Numbered from the stretch's first letter, positions 33,325-43,138 are shown. The stretch: 64,000 nt of DNA from G963675935 sp963803125 (GCA_963803125.1 CAWDLR010000002.1:186001-250000), one strand, 5' to 3'. The notes: generated from the sequence alone by a model not told the origin. Numbers and translations are program-made.

Positions 33325-35259
33325 TCAGGGGAGGCCGTCGCCAATCACGGCGGGCAGCGGGCGGCCGTCCTTCCTCTTGGTCGGGTCGCGCTCTTGCATC
33401 AGCTTCAACTGCATCCGACAGGCTTGGGCGAGTTGCTCCTGGCCGGCGTTGTGAAAACACTCGGTCGCTCGCTTGAACATGGCCACGCCGTACTCGTTCT
33501 TTCCATCGTTCTTGGGGATCTTAGGCAGGAACTGGCGGTAGAAGAGGACTAACTGCTGCTGGCCCGTCTTGCTGCCCCGGCAAAGGTCCTCGAGCTTGTC
33601 GAGCAACTGCGGGACGTAACGCCCTTCATCGGGGAAGAGCAGGATTGTCGCGGCGAGACTTGCCGCGGCTTCTTTGGGCTGGCCGCTGCTGGCGAGGATT
33701 TCGGCCTGTTTCAGGCGGGCCTTACACGAAAGGTTGACGCGTTTCGCCTGCTCGTACATGCCACCCAGTCGGGCGTACAGATCGGCTTTTCGCAGGGGAC
33801 GGTCTTCGAAGAAAACCATGTCGTCGAACAGGTCCCAGGTGAAATCGGGACAGTTGCGAAACGTGAGGAATAGAACATCCAGGACCTTCTCCATGATCTT
33901 ATGATGGGCCTTGGTGATTCGCCCCTCGCGCGACAACCTGGCCAATGTCTTCCAGACGTCCTCGTTGCCGGGACAGAGCTTTGCGATTCGGCCGAGGAAG
34001 CTCAATTGTTGCGGCAGGTCCAATGCCAGCTTTTCACGCAGGACGGGATAGGCCTGCATCACCAGATCGGCCTGTCGCTTCGCCAGCGGGTCGTGGGCGA
34101 CGGTGTGCAGCCGCAGCTCGACCTGGCGATGGGTCGTGGGCAGGCCGGTGTGCGGATCGGAAAGGCCCCCGACGTAGAACTTGTCGCCGTAGCGGCCGCA
34201 GGATTCGAGCGAGAAATGGAAGCCGGTGCGGGTGACCGGTCCGAGTTCCGTCCACATCACCCAGGCGTGACCTTCGCCGAGGTTCGTCGCCGCGCCGGCG
34301 GCGAAGGCCGGCACACCCAGCGACTTGGCCACGCGGGCGGCGTAATCGGCCTGATGCCGGCAGACGCCGCCGTAGTAGTACAAGTTGGGCAGGTGGTACA
34401 CCTTTCCCGCGATCTTGGCCAGCTCACCTTTCAACGTGTCACCGTCGTAAGGCACCTGCCCGTAACAATTGCCGATCATGGTCTGATTGGGCAGATACAT
34501 CAACTGCGCCCATTTGCGCTCGGGGAGCGTGGTGCGGTGATTCACGACGAAGACCAGGAACTCCCAGGGCAGGCAGCGAACGCGGTTGTTGATGGCTGGC
34601 GGACTCTCGACGTAGTACTGGAAATTGCCGAGGCCGTCCAATTGGAAACTGGGGGCGGGAGGAACGGCCGAGTCGACCGGGCTGCCGTGAATCGCCCCCT
34701 CCTCTCGATCCCAGACCACCGAAACGGCAATGGCCAGGCTCGCATAATCGCCAAGTTGTTGCGGGAAGCGATCGTAAATCGCGCGAAACAACTCGAGCGC
34801 CCTGTCGAGGTCGTCGTGCGCCGGGTCGATGGCGATATAGAACTCTTCCTTGATGTCGGCGTGTTTGTCCAACCACTTGTGAAACTCGCTCGGTTCTTCG
34901 CCGAAGGCGCTGCGGATGGCGTCGCGGTGCTCGTTCTCAAAACGGCGGGCAAAGGCGTGACGGATGGCGGGATAGCTGGTTGGCTTCAGAATGATATGTT
35001 TCTGATACAAGTTGACCAGCACGTCGTCGTCGGCATCCGGCTTCGGTTTCTGGGCGAGGGTTCCCGCGCTCCGTGGAGGCGCGGCGAGGACTGCGGGGGC
35101 CGGCGCTGCCTCGCTCCAAGCCGCGACCAGCACCATCAGCCCCGTCGCGAGCGTGGACGACCGGAACGACCGTCGCCTCCGCTCGGGCGGCCCCTTGCGG
35201 CGAAGTGGCAGCGAGGATTCGTTCAGAAATTCCCTTGAGGGATCCACCATACTCTCCAT
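33325..35259 (-). CDS. Transglutaminase-like exported protein
   Basis: 644 residues. Signal or anchor helix at about residues 35-55 (ATGLMVLVAAWSEAAPAPAV). The central domain (about 255-345) has the papain/transglutaminase core: catalytic Cys in YYGGVCRHQADYAARVAKSL, then GVPAFAA, and the His in LGEGHAWVMWTELGP. The C-terminal third is helical with TPR-like spacing (AEILASSGQPKEAAASLAAT). Such proteins act on extracytoplasmic peptide bonds, but the substrate is unknown. I prefer the ATG at 35259; a TTG at 35286 is possible. Confidence 0.75.
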   Translation of the reverse strand: MESMVDPSREFLNESSLPLRRKGPPERRRRSFRSSTLATGLMVLVAAWSEAAPAPAVLAAPPRSAGTLAQKPKPDADDDVLVNLYQKHIILKPTSYPAIRHAFARRFENEHRDAIRSAFGEEPSEFHKWLDKHADIKEEFYIAIDPAHDDLDRALELFRAIYDRFPQQLGDYASLAIAVSVVWDREEGAIHGSPVDSAVPPAPSFQLDGLGNFQYYVESPPAINNRVRCLPWEFLVFVVNHRTTLPERKWAQLMYLPNQTMIGNCYGQVPYDGDTLKGELAKIAGKVYHLPNLYYYGGVCRHQADYAARVAKSLGVPAFAAGAATNLGEGHAWVMWTELGPVTRTGFHFSLESCGRYGDKFYVGGLSDPHTGLPTTHRQVELRLHTVAHDPLAKRQADLVMQAYPVLREKLALDLPQQLSFLGRIAKLCPGNEDVWKTLARLSREGRITKAHHKIMEKVLDVLFLTFRNCPDFTWDLFDDMVFFEDRPLRKADLYARLGGMYEQAKRVNLSCKARLKQAEILASSGQPKEAAASLAATILLFPDEGRYVPQLLDKLEDLCRGSKTGQQQLVLFYRQFLPKIPKNDGKNEYGVAMFKRATECFHNAGQEQLAQACRMQLKLMQERDPTKRKDGRPLPAVIGDGLP

Positions 35260-35338
35260 TGTTTCGCTTTTCTCCGCAGTGGTCAAGTTGCCTTGAGGTG
35301 GGGGCGCGGCAGCTGATTATGGCGGTGGTCTCCGACCT

Positions 35339-35410
35339 GTTTAGCCGCCGCGTCCACGCGGCGCTGCATCTGAGGGCGATTCTGCGCCGCGTGGACGCGG
35401 CGGCTAAACG
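35339..35410. repeat. Inverted repeat family F, copy 2
   Basis: TGTTTAGCCGCCGCGTCCAC at the left pairs with GTGGACGCGGCGGCTAAACG at the right, an almost perfect 20-base stem around GCTGCATCTGAGGGCGATTC. It lies in the divergent space between the transglutaminase-like and the next secreted protein gene. Confidence 0.92.
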
Positions 35411-35533
35411 GTCCCTCGATCCTGACCGCAGACAGTCGCTTAGAAGCGAAATGTACGCCGAGTTCGCGAGTATGTTACAATAATTGGGACGAATGACGGT
35501 TGTGATGACTCGACGGCCACCGGAACCAAAGGA

Positions 35534-36415
35534 ATGAACGTGTTCCCATTTCGCAGGCTGTGCATCGCCGTTCTCCTCATCTTGCTGGCGGCTGAACCGG
35601 CGTGGCCGCAGCGCGGTCGCCGCACTTCGAAAAATCCGCCAAGACTGGGTCAGTTCGAGCTGAGTGGAACGCTGGATCGTGTCACCGACAACGCGCTGAT
35701 GCTGACGACCGGCGCGGGCTACACTTGGATCTTGCGGCCGAAGCCCAAAGTCAAGATCAGCGTCAGCGGCAAGGCCGTGCCGGCATTTCTAGCCTGCGGG
35801 CAGACCATCATCTTCTTCGCCAAGTTGGACACGCGCCGCGGCACGACCGTCGAGGAGGTTCGCCGATTGACGGTCTTCCTCCCCGACAAGAAACGTCCGT
35901 TGGGCATCCGGCCGGACTTGGGCTTCGCTGATCTGGAGAAGGCCAGTTTTGGAGAACGGCTCGAAACAGCAGAGGTGGGATGGCCGGAGGGCGAGCCGCA
36001 GACCATAAGATCCCGCACGACCTCGCCCGACGCCGCCGCATCCGCCGCCAAATCGAAAAAGCACGCGGCGAAGGAGGCCGCCTGCAAAGATGTCGACTCC
36101 TTTGTCGTCGGCGGCATAATCCTCTCGGCAAATAAGGGAGAACTGCTCGTTCAGGCGCCAAACAACGTCTTCTTTCAGCAAACCAAATTGCGGGTTGCGG
36201 TCGCACGGGAGGCGGACATCGCGGTCGAGCTGATCGGCCCACAAGCACTTCTCACCCTGGTGCGGCCGGGAGATCACGTTCAGGCCAGCGGCGACCAGAT
36301 GGGGCCCGGCCTGGGCGAGGCTTCCAGCCTGCGATTTCGCATCGACCGCCTGCTCGGCACGCCCGCCGACGAAAAAAAGCCGGGTGAAAAAAGGAGGAGC
36401 GAGAACAGGAGGTAA
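35534..36415 (+). CDS. Hypothetical secreted protein
   Basis: 293 residues with a clear signal peptide (MNVFPFRRLCIAVLLILLAA, cleavage near EPAWPQ). Two similar beta-rich blocks: about 40-135 (LSGTLDRVTDNALMLTTGAG, WILRPKPKVKISVSG) and about 185-280 (FVVGGIILSANKGELLVQAP, LRVAVAREADIAVELIG). Both fit an OB- or Sm-like barrel, linked by a Lys/Ala stretch. Family unknown. GC-rich tail KKPGEKRRSENRR. Confidence 0.65.
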   Translation: MNVFPFRRLCIAVLLILLAAEPAWPQRGRRTSKNPPRLGQFELSGTLDRVTDNALMLTTGAGYTWILRPKPKVKISVSGKAVPAFLACGQTIIFFAKLDTRRGTTVEEVRRLTVFLPDKKRPLGIRPDLGFADLEKASFGERLETAEVGWPEGEPQTIRSRTTSPDAAASAAKSKKHAAKEAACKDVDSFVVGGIILSANKGELLVQAPNNVFFQQTKLRVAVAREADIAVELIGPQALLTLVRPGDHVQASGDQMGPGLGEASSLRFRIDRLLGTPADEKKPGEKRRSENRR

Positions 36416-36426
36416 CCGCGCACGCC

Positions 36427-36511
36427 GCGAAGGGGACGGAGGTGGTTTTCGCACGAGCGGCCTTCATCATGACGACATTTTCCGGCGAAAACCTCCTCCG
36501 TCCCCCTGGTC
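36427..36511. repeat. Inverted repeat family N, copy 2
   Basis: GAAGGGGACGGAGGTGGTTT...CGCACGAGCGG (left) and CCGGCGAAAACCTCCTCCGT CCCCCTGGTCT (right), as at 27921-28005. The right arm encodes the last 15 or so residues of the ABC ATPase and its stop. Confidence 0.9.
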
Positions 36512-37708
36512 TCCCCCGCCGTGAACGGTTGCCCGCTCGACATCGTCTGCCGCAAACAGATGCGCCTTCGATACATCGACGTACAGGGTCAACTCGCTGT
36601 CACATTCGATCGGCTCCGCGGAGACGCGGCAGACGAGGCGTTGGCCGCCCGCGATTGCTACGTGCAGGTCCATCATGCTCCCCAGCGGCTCGACGACCTC
36701 GACCGTGCCGGTGACGGTCCATGCGGCCTGGCCGGTACTGGCCAACGCCGGTTGCAGGCGGAGGTGCTCGGGACGGATTCCCAAGACGACCTTGCTGCCA
36801 CACGTCGAGTCGTCAAGTTCGTCGGGTAATAGCCGGGAGCCAACGGCTCCCGGAGGGCAGCCAGCAATGGACGCCGGTTCCGGGAGCTGTTGGCTCCCGG
36901 CCACTCTCCTGCTGATCGGCACTCGCACCGTCGGCGACCCGAACCAGATTTGGCCGCCGTCTGCGGACAAGCAGCCCTCGATGAAGTTCATCGAGGGCGT
37001 GCCGATGAAGCCGGCGACGAAACGGTTGGCGGGCTGCCCGTAGACGTCCGTCGGCGTGCCGCATTGCTGCAATCGGCCGGCGCGGAGCACGGCGATGCGG
37101 TCGCCCAGCGTCATCGCCTCTTCCTGATCGTGGGTCACGTAGATCGTGGTGACGCCCAAGCGGCGGTGCAGCCGCTTCAACTCGGCGCGGGTCTCGGCCC
37201 GCAGCTTGGCGTCGAGATTCGAGAGCGGCTCATCGAAGAGAAAGACCTTGGGGCGCCGCACCAGCGCCCGGGCCAGCGCCACCCGCTGCCGCTGGCCGCC
37301 GGAGAGGCAGTGCGGTTTGCGGTCGAGCAGCTCCGCGAAGCCGAGCAATTCCGCCGCCCAAGCGACGCGGCGGGCGATTTCGGCCTTGGCCACCCCGCGG
37401 CGGCGCAGGCCGAAGGCGACGTTGCCGCGTACGCTCTTGTTCGGATACATCGCGTAGTTCTGGAAGACCATCGCCACGTCGCGCTGCCGCGGCGACAGAC
37501 CGTTGACGAGCCGATCGCCGATGCGGATGGTCCCGTCGCCGATTTGCTCCAAGCCGGCGATCAGCCGCAAAATCGTGCTCTTTCCCGAACCTGACGGGCC
37601 GACGAGTACCAGGAACTCGCCGTCAGCGATAGTCAGATCGAGGCCGTCGACTGCGCGGATGCCGGCGGGATAGGTCTTGCCCAGGTTTTCCATCGTGACG
37701 TTCGGCAT
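36467..37708 (-). CDS. ugpC: UgpC/MalK-type ABC transporter ATPase with repeat insert
   Basis: Energises a sugar or glycerophosphate importer. Walker A VGPSGSGKSTILRLIAGLE (about 35-53), Q-loop VAMVFQNYAMYPNKSV, signature LSGGQRQRVALARAL (about 136-150), Walker B VFLFDEPLSNLDAKLR and switch YVTHDQEEAMTL. The C-terminal regulatory OB part has GTPSMNFIEG, VVLGIRPEHL and GSMMDLHVA. An insert of about 40 residues after FGSPTVRVPI is coded by a repeat (36831-36905), and the C-terminal 20 residues by repeat N. No permease or binding protein is adjacent, as is usual for multi-use MsmK/UgpC ATPases. Start at 37708 or 37717. Confidence 0.9.
   Translation of the reverse strand: MPNVTMENLGKTYPAGIRAVDGLDLTIADGEFLVLVGPSGSGKSTILRLIAGLEQIGDGTIRIGDRLVNGLSPRQRDVAMVFQNYAMYPNKSVRGNVAFGLRRRGVAKAEIARRVAWAAELLGFAELLDRKPHCLSGGQRQRVALARALVRRPKVFLFDEPLSNLDAKLRAETRAELKRLHRRLGVTTIYVTHDQEEAMTLGDRIAVLRAGRLQQCGTPTDVYGQPANRFVAGFIGTPSMNFIEGCLSADGGQIWFGSPTVRVPISRRVAGSQQLPEPASIAGCPPGAVGSRLLPDELDDSTCGSKVVLGIRPEHLRLQPALASTGQAAWTVTGTVEVVEPLGSMMDLHVAIAGGQRLVCRVSAEPIECDSELTLYVDVSKAHLFAADDVERATVHGGGDQGDGGGFRRKMSS
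36831..36905. repeat. Palindromic repeat GCCGGGAGCCAACGGCTCCC in the ABC ATPase
   Basis: A palindrome CGGGAGCCAACGGCTCCCGG faces a second, GGGAGCTGTTGGCTCCCGG, across GGCAGCCAGCAATGGACGCC. Open in frame of the gene, it yields the peptide AGSQQLPEPASIAGCPPGAV. Confidence 0.85.
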
Positions 37709-37799
37709 GACGCCCATGATACCATGATTTCGGCCAAGAAACGTCATCGAGTGGCGATCTTGGGGGCTCCCAGGGAGCGGAAGCCTCTTTCAGCGGCCG

Positions 37800-39044
37800 C
37801 TACGGGTTGCACAACTGTCGGCGGTAGTCGGTGAGCGTCGTGCCGAGCTCGCGATGGAAGACGCTGCTCATGTAGCTGAGGCTGCTGAAGCCGCAGGCCC
37901 GCGCGATCTTTTCGGCCGAGAGATTCGTCTCCACCAACAGCCGCTTGCTCCAGGCGAGCCGGGCCTGTTGGATCTGCTGGCGGATCGAGCGGCCGAGCAC
38001 GTGCTGGAAGCGGATTTCCAGGCCGCGGCGGGAGATCTGCGACTCGGCCACCACGTCGCTGACGGTAATCGACTCGCGGCAGCGGTCGCGAATGAAGCGC
38101 ACCGCCGCCGCCACGTGTCGGTCTTCGATCGCCACCACATCGGTCGATCGCCGCGGGATGACCCAGAGGGCCTCGACCGGAATTCGTTGCGGCCGCTTTA
38201 CGTGGCCGGCCATCAGCCCGTCGAGCAGCTCGGCGGCCTGATAGCCCGCCCGCTCCAAATTGAGAACGACGCTCGACATGGGCGGATTGGCCAATTCACA
38301 CAACAGCCGATCCTCATCGACGCCGAGCACGGCCACGTCGTCCGGCACGCGGAGCCCCGCCTCAAGACAGGCTTCGATCACCTGCCGACCGCGGATGTCG
38401 TTGCAGGCCATCACTCCCACCGGCTTGGCCAGCGACCGTAACCAGGCGCTTACCGATGGTTGCTCGCGGTCCCAGGGGAGGATGCGGCGGCGATGCGGCG
38501 GTTCGTAGACGCAGCAGGACCGCCCGGCTTCCTCAAGGCGCTGGGAGAATCCTTGCAGCCGCCGCCGCGACCAGAGCCGGCCCTCGTATCCGCAAAAGGC
38601 GAAACGAGTGAAACCGCGATCGATGAGATGCTCCGCGGCGACGCGGCCGGCGTGCTCCGAATTGGCGCGGATTTCCGAAATTTTCGAGAGCGGATGATGC
38701 GCGGCAAGCTGCTTCTCGTCCAGATCCACTGCGATCAGCGGCAGGCCGGACGACAACAGCGCTCGGGCGATGGCCGGCGTCTGAATCCGGGCGATGATCC
38801 CCGCGGGGTCCAGACGGCGAAGGGAAAAAGACTCACCGTAAGCGCGCCAGCGGACCCTCTCTACCGGAAATAGCTTGTCATTGGTGCTGTCCGTTTCGGG
38901 CATCGGTATGCCGCGATGTTCGCCGGCAAGGCAGAAGACCCAAGGGCCGTGGAGCTGCGCGTAGCGGGCGATGCCCTCCAACAGCCCGCGGTCGTAGCCG
39001 GCGAAGGGGTGCATCAAGAGGACAACTCGGGGCGTGGCGGTCAT
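37800..39044 (-). CDS. XylR-type AraC-family transcription regulator
   Basis: 414 residues. The N-terminal two thirds is a LacI/ribose-binding-like sensor: VVLLMHPFAGYDRGLLEGIA, GIIARIQTPAIARALLSSG, HLIDRGFTRFAFCGY, GVMACNDIRGRQVIEAC and VPDDVAVLGVDEDRLLCEL. The end is an AraC double helix-turn-helix: ITVSDVVAESQISRRGLEIR FQHVLG and NLSAEKIARACGFSSLSYMS SVFHRELGTTL. It senses a sugar and activates or represses catabolic genes; the target cannot be told, though the ABC ATPase lies next to it on the same strand. Confidence 0.92.
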   Translation of the reverse strand: MTATPRVVLLMHPFAGYDRGLLEGIARYAQLHGPWVFCLAGEHRGIPMPETDSTNDKLFPVERVRWRAYGESFSLRRLDPAGIIARIQTPAIARALLSSGLPLIAVDLDEKQLAAHHPLSKISEIRANSEHAGRVAAEHLIDRGFTRFAFCGYEGRLWSRRRLQGFSQRLEEAGRSCCVYEPPHRRRILPWDREQPSVSAWLRSLAKPVGVMACNDIRGRQVIEACLEAGLRVPDDVAVLGVDEDRLLCELANPPMSSVVLNLERAGYQAAELLDGLMAGHVKRPQRIPVEALWVIPRRSTDVVAIEDRHVAAAVRFIRDRCRESITVSDVVAESQISRRGLEIRFQHVLGRSIRQQIQQARLAWSKRLLVETNLSAEKIARACGFSSLSYMSSVFHRELGTTLTDYRRQLCNP

Positions 39045-39158
39045 GGTCGCTTTCGGGGCGCTGCGCCGGCTTCCATCCCTGATCTTGCATCTTGAATGTA
39101 GTATTGGCCCAAGGGAATCAAAATGCAAGACAAGGGCGGCGGCCAAGTCCCAAATCCA

Positions 39159-39593
39159 TCAATTCGATGAGTCGAGCCAGTCGGACGTCAGCGTGCAACT
39201 CTTTGTGGTTGCGGTGCCCTTGCAGAAGATGGCCGACGTCCAGAGGTTGCGGGAGACCGGCACGGTGACGGTGGCCGTGACCTGACTGGTGGTGTTCGCG
39301 ATGGTGCTGGGGTTGATGGTCACCGTGCCGCCGGCCAGCCCGGCGGCCTGCAAGATGGTGTTGCCGGCGGTCTGACCATTCGAGGCGGTCGCCCCGGGCA
39401 CGATGCAGGCGCGTGCCGCCTCGAACGCCGCCTGGTTCGTGGATTGCAGGATCATGTTGTAACGGCTGATCTCCAGCGCGCCGAAGAGAATCAGGAAGAA
39501 GATCGGCGCGGTCAGCGCGAATTCAATCGCCGACACGCCGCGGCGATCTGCCGCCATTCGACTGCGATCGGCTTTGTCTTTCGATGCGTTCAT
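39159..39593 (-). CDS. TadE-like pilus assembly protein (distal copy)
   Basis: 144 residues, pseudopilin-like: basic start then RRGVSAIEFALTAPIFFLIL FGALEISRYN, the TadE motif with the membrane helix at about 24-45 and Glu at the fifth position. The periplasmic rest is Thr/Ala/Val-rich with two Cys pairs. Third gene of a TadE-TadG-TadE unit for a Flp-type pilus or related secretion system. Confidence 0.85.
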   Translation of the reverse strand: MNASKDKADRSRMAADRRGVSAIEFALTAPIFFLILFGALEISRYNMILQSTNQAAFEAARACIVPGATASNGQTAGNTILQAAGLAGGTVTINPSTIANTTSQVTATVTVPVSRNLWTSAIFCKGTATTKSCTLTSDWLDSSN

Positions 39594-39627
39594 GGCATTG
39601 CCCGCTGCAAACTGGGCGGTCTTTTCG

Positions 39628-40988
39628 TCATTGAGTGAGAATGATGGGAATGGTCTGCGCCAGTTTCTGGAACGTGCTCAGCAAGTCGTTGCTGGTAGTT
39701 ACGTAGTAGAACTGCCCTCCGGTCTTGGTGGCGAGATCTTGCATCGTTGTGTTGTTCGACTGCTGCAACAGACCGACGGTGAAGATGGTGATGTTGGCGC
39801 TGCTGATCTGCGAGACTAGGGTAGGAGATCCGGAGTTGACGGGATCGGTACCGTCGTTCCACACGCCGTCCGAGAAGACGATGATGATCTTGTTCCATAT
39901 GGTCTTGTCGGTTTTGGCGTCGTTGGTGAACATGGTGAGGGCCTTTGTCAGACCATCCGACAGATTTGTGCCGGCATTGGCGATCCCACTAACCCAGATG
40001 TCATTGTTCAAGTAATTGCCGAGTTTGGTCGTGATCCCGCTGTAATCGGAAGTGAATGAGCAATCTGTAGTGGCGGAGGTGCCGAAGGTGACCATGCCCA
40101 CCTCGTTCGACGCCGTTCCGCCGGGCGAAGCGGCAAGAGCGGTTAGAAAGGCGTTGGCCCCCGCGTAGAGATTGCCGTACCGGCTGTAAGTCGGGTCGGG
40201 CGGGTAGGTATGAGGCCACGCCGGCTTGGGAGGGGAGTTAGTAGGCCAGGGATATGCGGGGTAGTAGTTCTCATTTTTCCTGTCGGCCGTCACGTAGCCG
40301 TACAGGTAGAGGCTCGTGCTGCCCGGCGGTTTGGCGGTGGGATCGGGAAAGTACCAATCGTTGCCCGACATATCGAAACACATCGATCCGGAGCGATCGA
40401 GCACCAGGCACCATTTATTTCGCACGAACGCGGAAGTGGAAGTGTTGTCGGTGTAAAACTTCTTCGTTCCCAGGATGGCGCGAAGAACAGCGGCGCCGAT
40501 ACGCTTCCGGTCACCTGGGCCGCGATCAGCGGCGTGCCGCCCGAACTGAACGTCCAAGCCCCGGTATCGGTGTATAGCACCCTGCCGAAAGCGACGTTGC
40601 CGCTGGCGAGCGTCAGACCGCTGCCGCCGACGCGGTTCTGCGCGGCGTAGTTAACCGCGACCGTGGTTGCCTGCGTGGTGCTGCTGCCCTGGGCCAGCGC
40701 CGTTACGGCCGCCTTTGCCGCCGCATCGGTGGCCACGTGCAGTTGCTCGCGGACCAGGAGCATATAGGCGATATCCACCGAGAAGATCGCCGATATGAAG
40801 AGAATGACCAGCGCTACGGTTACGAAGACGAGCATCGCTCCCTTCCGCGGGTGATCGCGGCGGCGACCTCTGGAACGGCTTCCGACAAATTCCTGCCGCG
40901 TGGGAAAGCCCCCCGATTGCAATCGGGGGGCGTTTCTCGCCGGCAAGAACCTCTCGAGCAATGCACTAGATTGAGGCTCTCCGCACAT
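39628..40988 (-). CDS. TadG-like protein with von Willebrand A domain, frameshifted
   Basis: About 453 codons. Helix KGAMLVFVTVALVILFISAI and VDIAYMLLVREQLHVATDAA (the TadG start), then a linker and a VWA domain: WCLVLDRSGSMCFDMSG (MIDAS DxSxS), then NEVGMVTFG and IIIVFSDGVWNDGTDP. A base is missing at GG 40477-40478: the upstream frame reads APLFFAP, the downstream ILGTKKFYTDN. The N-terminal 45 residues before KGAML include a family C palindrome, so the native start may be lost. It begins 10 bases after the stop of the first TadE gene. Confidence 0.8.
40889..40968. repeat. Palindromic repeat family C, copy 3 (in TadG gene)
   Basis: Perfect 24-base core (40908-40931) with ATTGCAAT centre, flanked by CGTTTCTCGCCGGCAAGAAC. 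Matches the copy in murC in inverted orientation. Coded peptide RNAPRLQSGG is the same as in MurC. Confidence 0.9.
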
Positions 40989-40998
40989 GGCTCTTCTC

Positions 40999-41424
40999 CT
41001 ACTGATGCTCCATCACGACCGTTGCCGCGACGTTGGAAACGACTTTGCCGACGATGAACGCGCTGGTGCAGGAGTTGGAGCCCAAGGGCGCCGTGACGGT
41101 CACGGTTACTTGCGTGCCACTCGAGGTCGTGCCGGCGACGGCTGGCGTGACGGTGATCGTGCCGCCGGCGACGGAGAACTGTGTCAACACCGCCTGGGCC
41201 GCCGTCGTGGCCGTGGTGCTGGTCTGCCCGACGGTGGTCGCCTTCCGCGCCCCTTCATAGGCTGCGGCCGTCAGGTGCTCCTTGAGAAAGATCGCGTTGG
41301 TGGCCTCGATCGACCCCAGTGCGACAATCACCAGCAGCGGCAGGCAGATGGCAAGTTCCACCGTCGCCGTTCCTCTGCGGCTTGACCCGCTGCGATGAGA
41401 TAGTCCGCGGCTAATGGCAGCCAT
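40999..41424 (-). CDS. TadE-like pilus assembly protein (proximal copy)
   Basis: 141 residues: SRRGTATVELAICLPLLVIV ALGSIEATNAIF is the TadE helix with Glu; then KEHLTAAAYEGARKAT, typical. The rest is Thr/Val-rich. First gene of the pilus unit. The ATG at 41424 gives a short basic leader; an in-frame ATG at 41454 adds ten residues of Gly. Confidence 0.85.
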   Translation of the reverse strand: MAAISRGLSHRSGSSRRGTATVELAICLPLLVIVALGSIEATNAIFLKEHLTAAAYEGARKATTVGQTSTTATTAAQAVLTQFSVAGGTITVTPAVAGTTSSGTQVTVTVTAPLGSNSCTSAFIVGKVVSNVAATVVMEHQ

Positions 41425-41638
41425 GGGATCTGCTCCCCCCACGCCCCCTTTCACACCCCTCTATTTTTAATATAGGTCATAAACCGTCGGGACGCCGGCG
41501 AAACAGATGCCGCGTCCGAGAGCATCCTCAGCCGTGACCTACACTTGTGAGGCGTCATTTTCCCTTGCGGTAGGGTATTGAGTCAGGAAACCCGCCGAGC
41601 ACTGTCCCAGTCCTCACCAGCACAGGAGAGTTCAGGTC

Positions 41639-43138
41639 ATGCCAGTTGCCGATTTACCCTACGCCGAGGAACTGACAGCATTCCGTAAGCGCTTGCTGGA
41701 CATCCTCGAGGATCGCTGCGGAGTGTTTGGGGAAGACGAAGACGACAGGCTCGGCTACGCTAAAGAGGCGCCGGCCAGCAGATCGGCTGCGATAACGGGG
41801 CAACTCGCCCCGCCGCGGGATCAGCAAACTGAGCCGCCCAAGACTCCGCCGTCCTCGGCGGGAGCAACTCACAACGCGAACGGCGCGTTTCTGCCGCTGG
41901 CGCCGGCTTCTCTGCCGAAGCTGGGCATACGCAACACGGACGTTGAGTCGATCATCTTGAAGTTCCTGTTGAACAGCGGCCCACACCTTGGTTGCGAAAT
42001 CGCCAAGCACATTCGGCTTCCGCTCTCGCTTATCCTCGATCTCCTTCGGCGACTGAAGGAAGAGCGGCTGGTGGTCTATAAGCAGGCGGGGGCGGGCGGA
42101 GACTATCTTTACGAGCTTACGGAGTTGGGAAGCGAACGGGCGCGGCGCTGCTGGGAACACTGCACGTATTTCGGCGCCATCCCTGTCGCCGTGAAGGACT
42201 ATATTACTAGCGTGCAAGCACAGTCGGTCCGCAAACGAAATCCAAAGGTGCGCGATATTCAGCGGGTGCTCAGCGACCTTTCCGTGCCGCCGGAAATGGC
42301 CGTTCGGCTCGCTCAGGCTGTGAACTCGGGGCTCGGCCTGTTCTTGTTCGGCGCCCCGGGCAACGGAAAGACGCTGATGGCTTCACGGCTGGCCCGCGCG
42401 TTCGGCGAGACGGTGTGGATTCCGCGCGCCCTGAATGTGGGCGGGTCGATCATGCGGCTGTACGATCCCAGCAACCACGTCGCCCAGCCCTTGACGCCTG
42501 AGGAGCATCGCAGCGCACCCGGCATCGATGAACGTTGGATACGAATTTCCCGCCCCACAATGGTTGTGGGCGGGGAGTTGACGCTCGACAGCTTCGAGGT
42601 CCGCACCGACTCGACCACCGGCATCAGCGAGGCGCCCATCCAACTGAAAAGCAACTGTGGAGTGTTGGTCATTGACGACTTTGGCCGACAGCGCGTGACT
42701 CCCACAGACATCCTGAATCGCTGGATTGTGCCGTTGGCCCAGCGATTTGACATACTCAGCCTTAGAAATGGACGCAAGTTCGAGTTTCCCATAGACCAGT
42801 TGGTGGTATTCTCCACGAATCTTGAGCCAAAGGCTCTGGTCGACGAGGCATTCCTGCGGAGAATTCCCTACAAGATCGACGTGCCGAATCCCTCGGAGGA
42901 CGAGTTTCGCGCACTCTTGAAAAAGATCGCCAACGAGTGGGGAATTGCCCATCAAGACGGCCCCGTCGATTACCTGGTCGAGAAATACTACAAGAGCTGC
43001 GGACGAGAAATGCGGTACTGCCAGCCCGGCGATTTGTTGCACCAGATTTGCACTTACTGCAACGTGCTGGAATTGCCGTTGGAAATCAGCAACCAGGCCA
43101 TCGACGCGGCCGCAAGAAACTACTTCACGCTGCTCTAA
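41639..43138 (+). CDS. AAA ATPase with N-terminal winged-helix-like part
   Basis: 499 residues. Residues 1-95 disordered; about 100-165 a winged helix (VESIILKFLLNSGPHLGCEI AKHIRLPLSLILDLLRRL, LVVYKQAG); then the AAA module: LGLFLFGAPGNGKTLMASRL (Walker A, about 237-256), GVLVIDDFGRQRVTP (Walker B) and FSTNLEPKALVDEAFLRRIP YKIDV (sensor). It resembles the planctomycete AAA proteins I associate with Tad-pilus neighbourhoods, and it is divergent from the TadE operon. Substrate unknown. Ends four bases inside the convergent lemA. Confidence 0.8.
   Translation: MPVADLPYAEELTAFRKRLLDILEDRCGVFGEDEDDRLGYAKEAPASRSAAITGQLAPPRDQQTEPPKTPPSSAGATHNANGAFLPLAPASLPKLGIRNTDVESIILKFLLNSGPHLGCEIAKHIRLPLSLILDLLRRLKEERLVVYKQAGAGGDYLYELTELGSERARRCWEHCTYFGAIPVAVKDYITSVQAQSVRKRNPKVRDIQRVLSDLSVPPEMAVRLAQAVNSGLGLFLFGAPGNGKTLMASRLARAFGETVWIPRALNVGGSIMRLYDPSNHVAQPLTPEEHRSAPGIDERWIRISRPTMVVGGELTLDSFEVRTDSTTGISEAPIQLKSNCGVLVIDDFGRQRVTPTDILNRWIVPLAQRFDILSLRNGRKFEFPIDQLVVFSTNLEPKALVDEAFLRRIPYKIDVPNPSEDEFRALLKKIANEWGIAHQDGPVDYLVEKYYKSCGREMRYCQPGDLLHQICTYCNVLELPLEISNQAIDAAARNYFTLL

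Noticed and set aside
33901..35238. Long plus-strand frame of 445 codons
   Set aside because: Antisense to the transglutaminase-like gene, which has catalytic motifs; the opposite frame has none.
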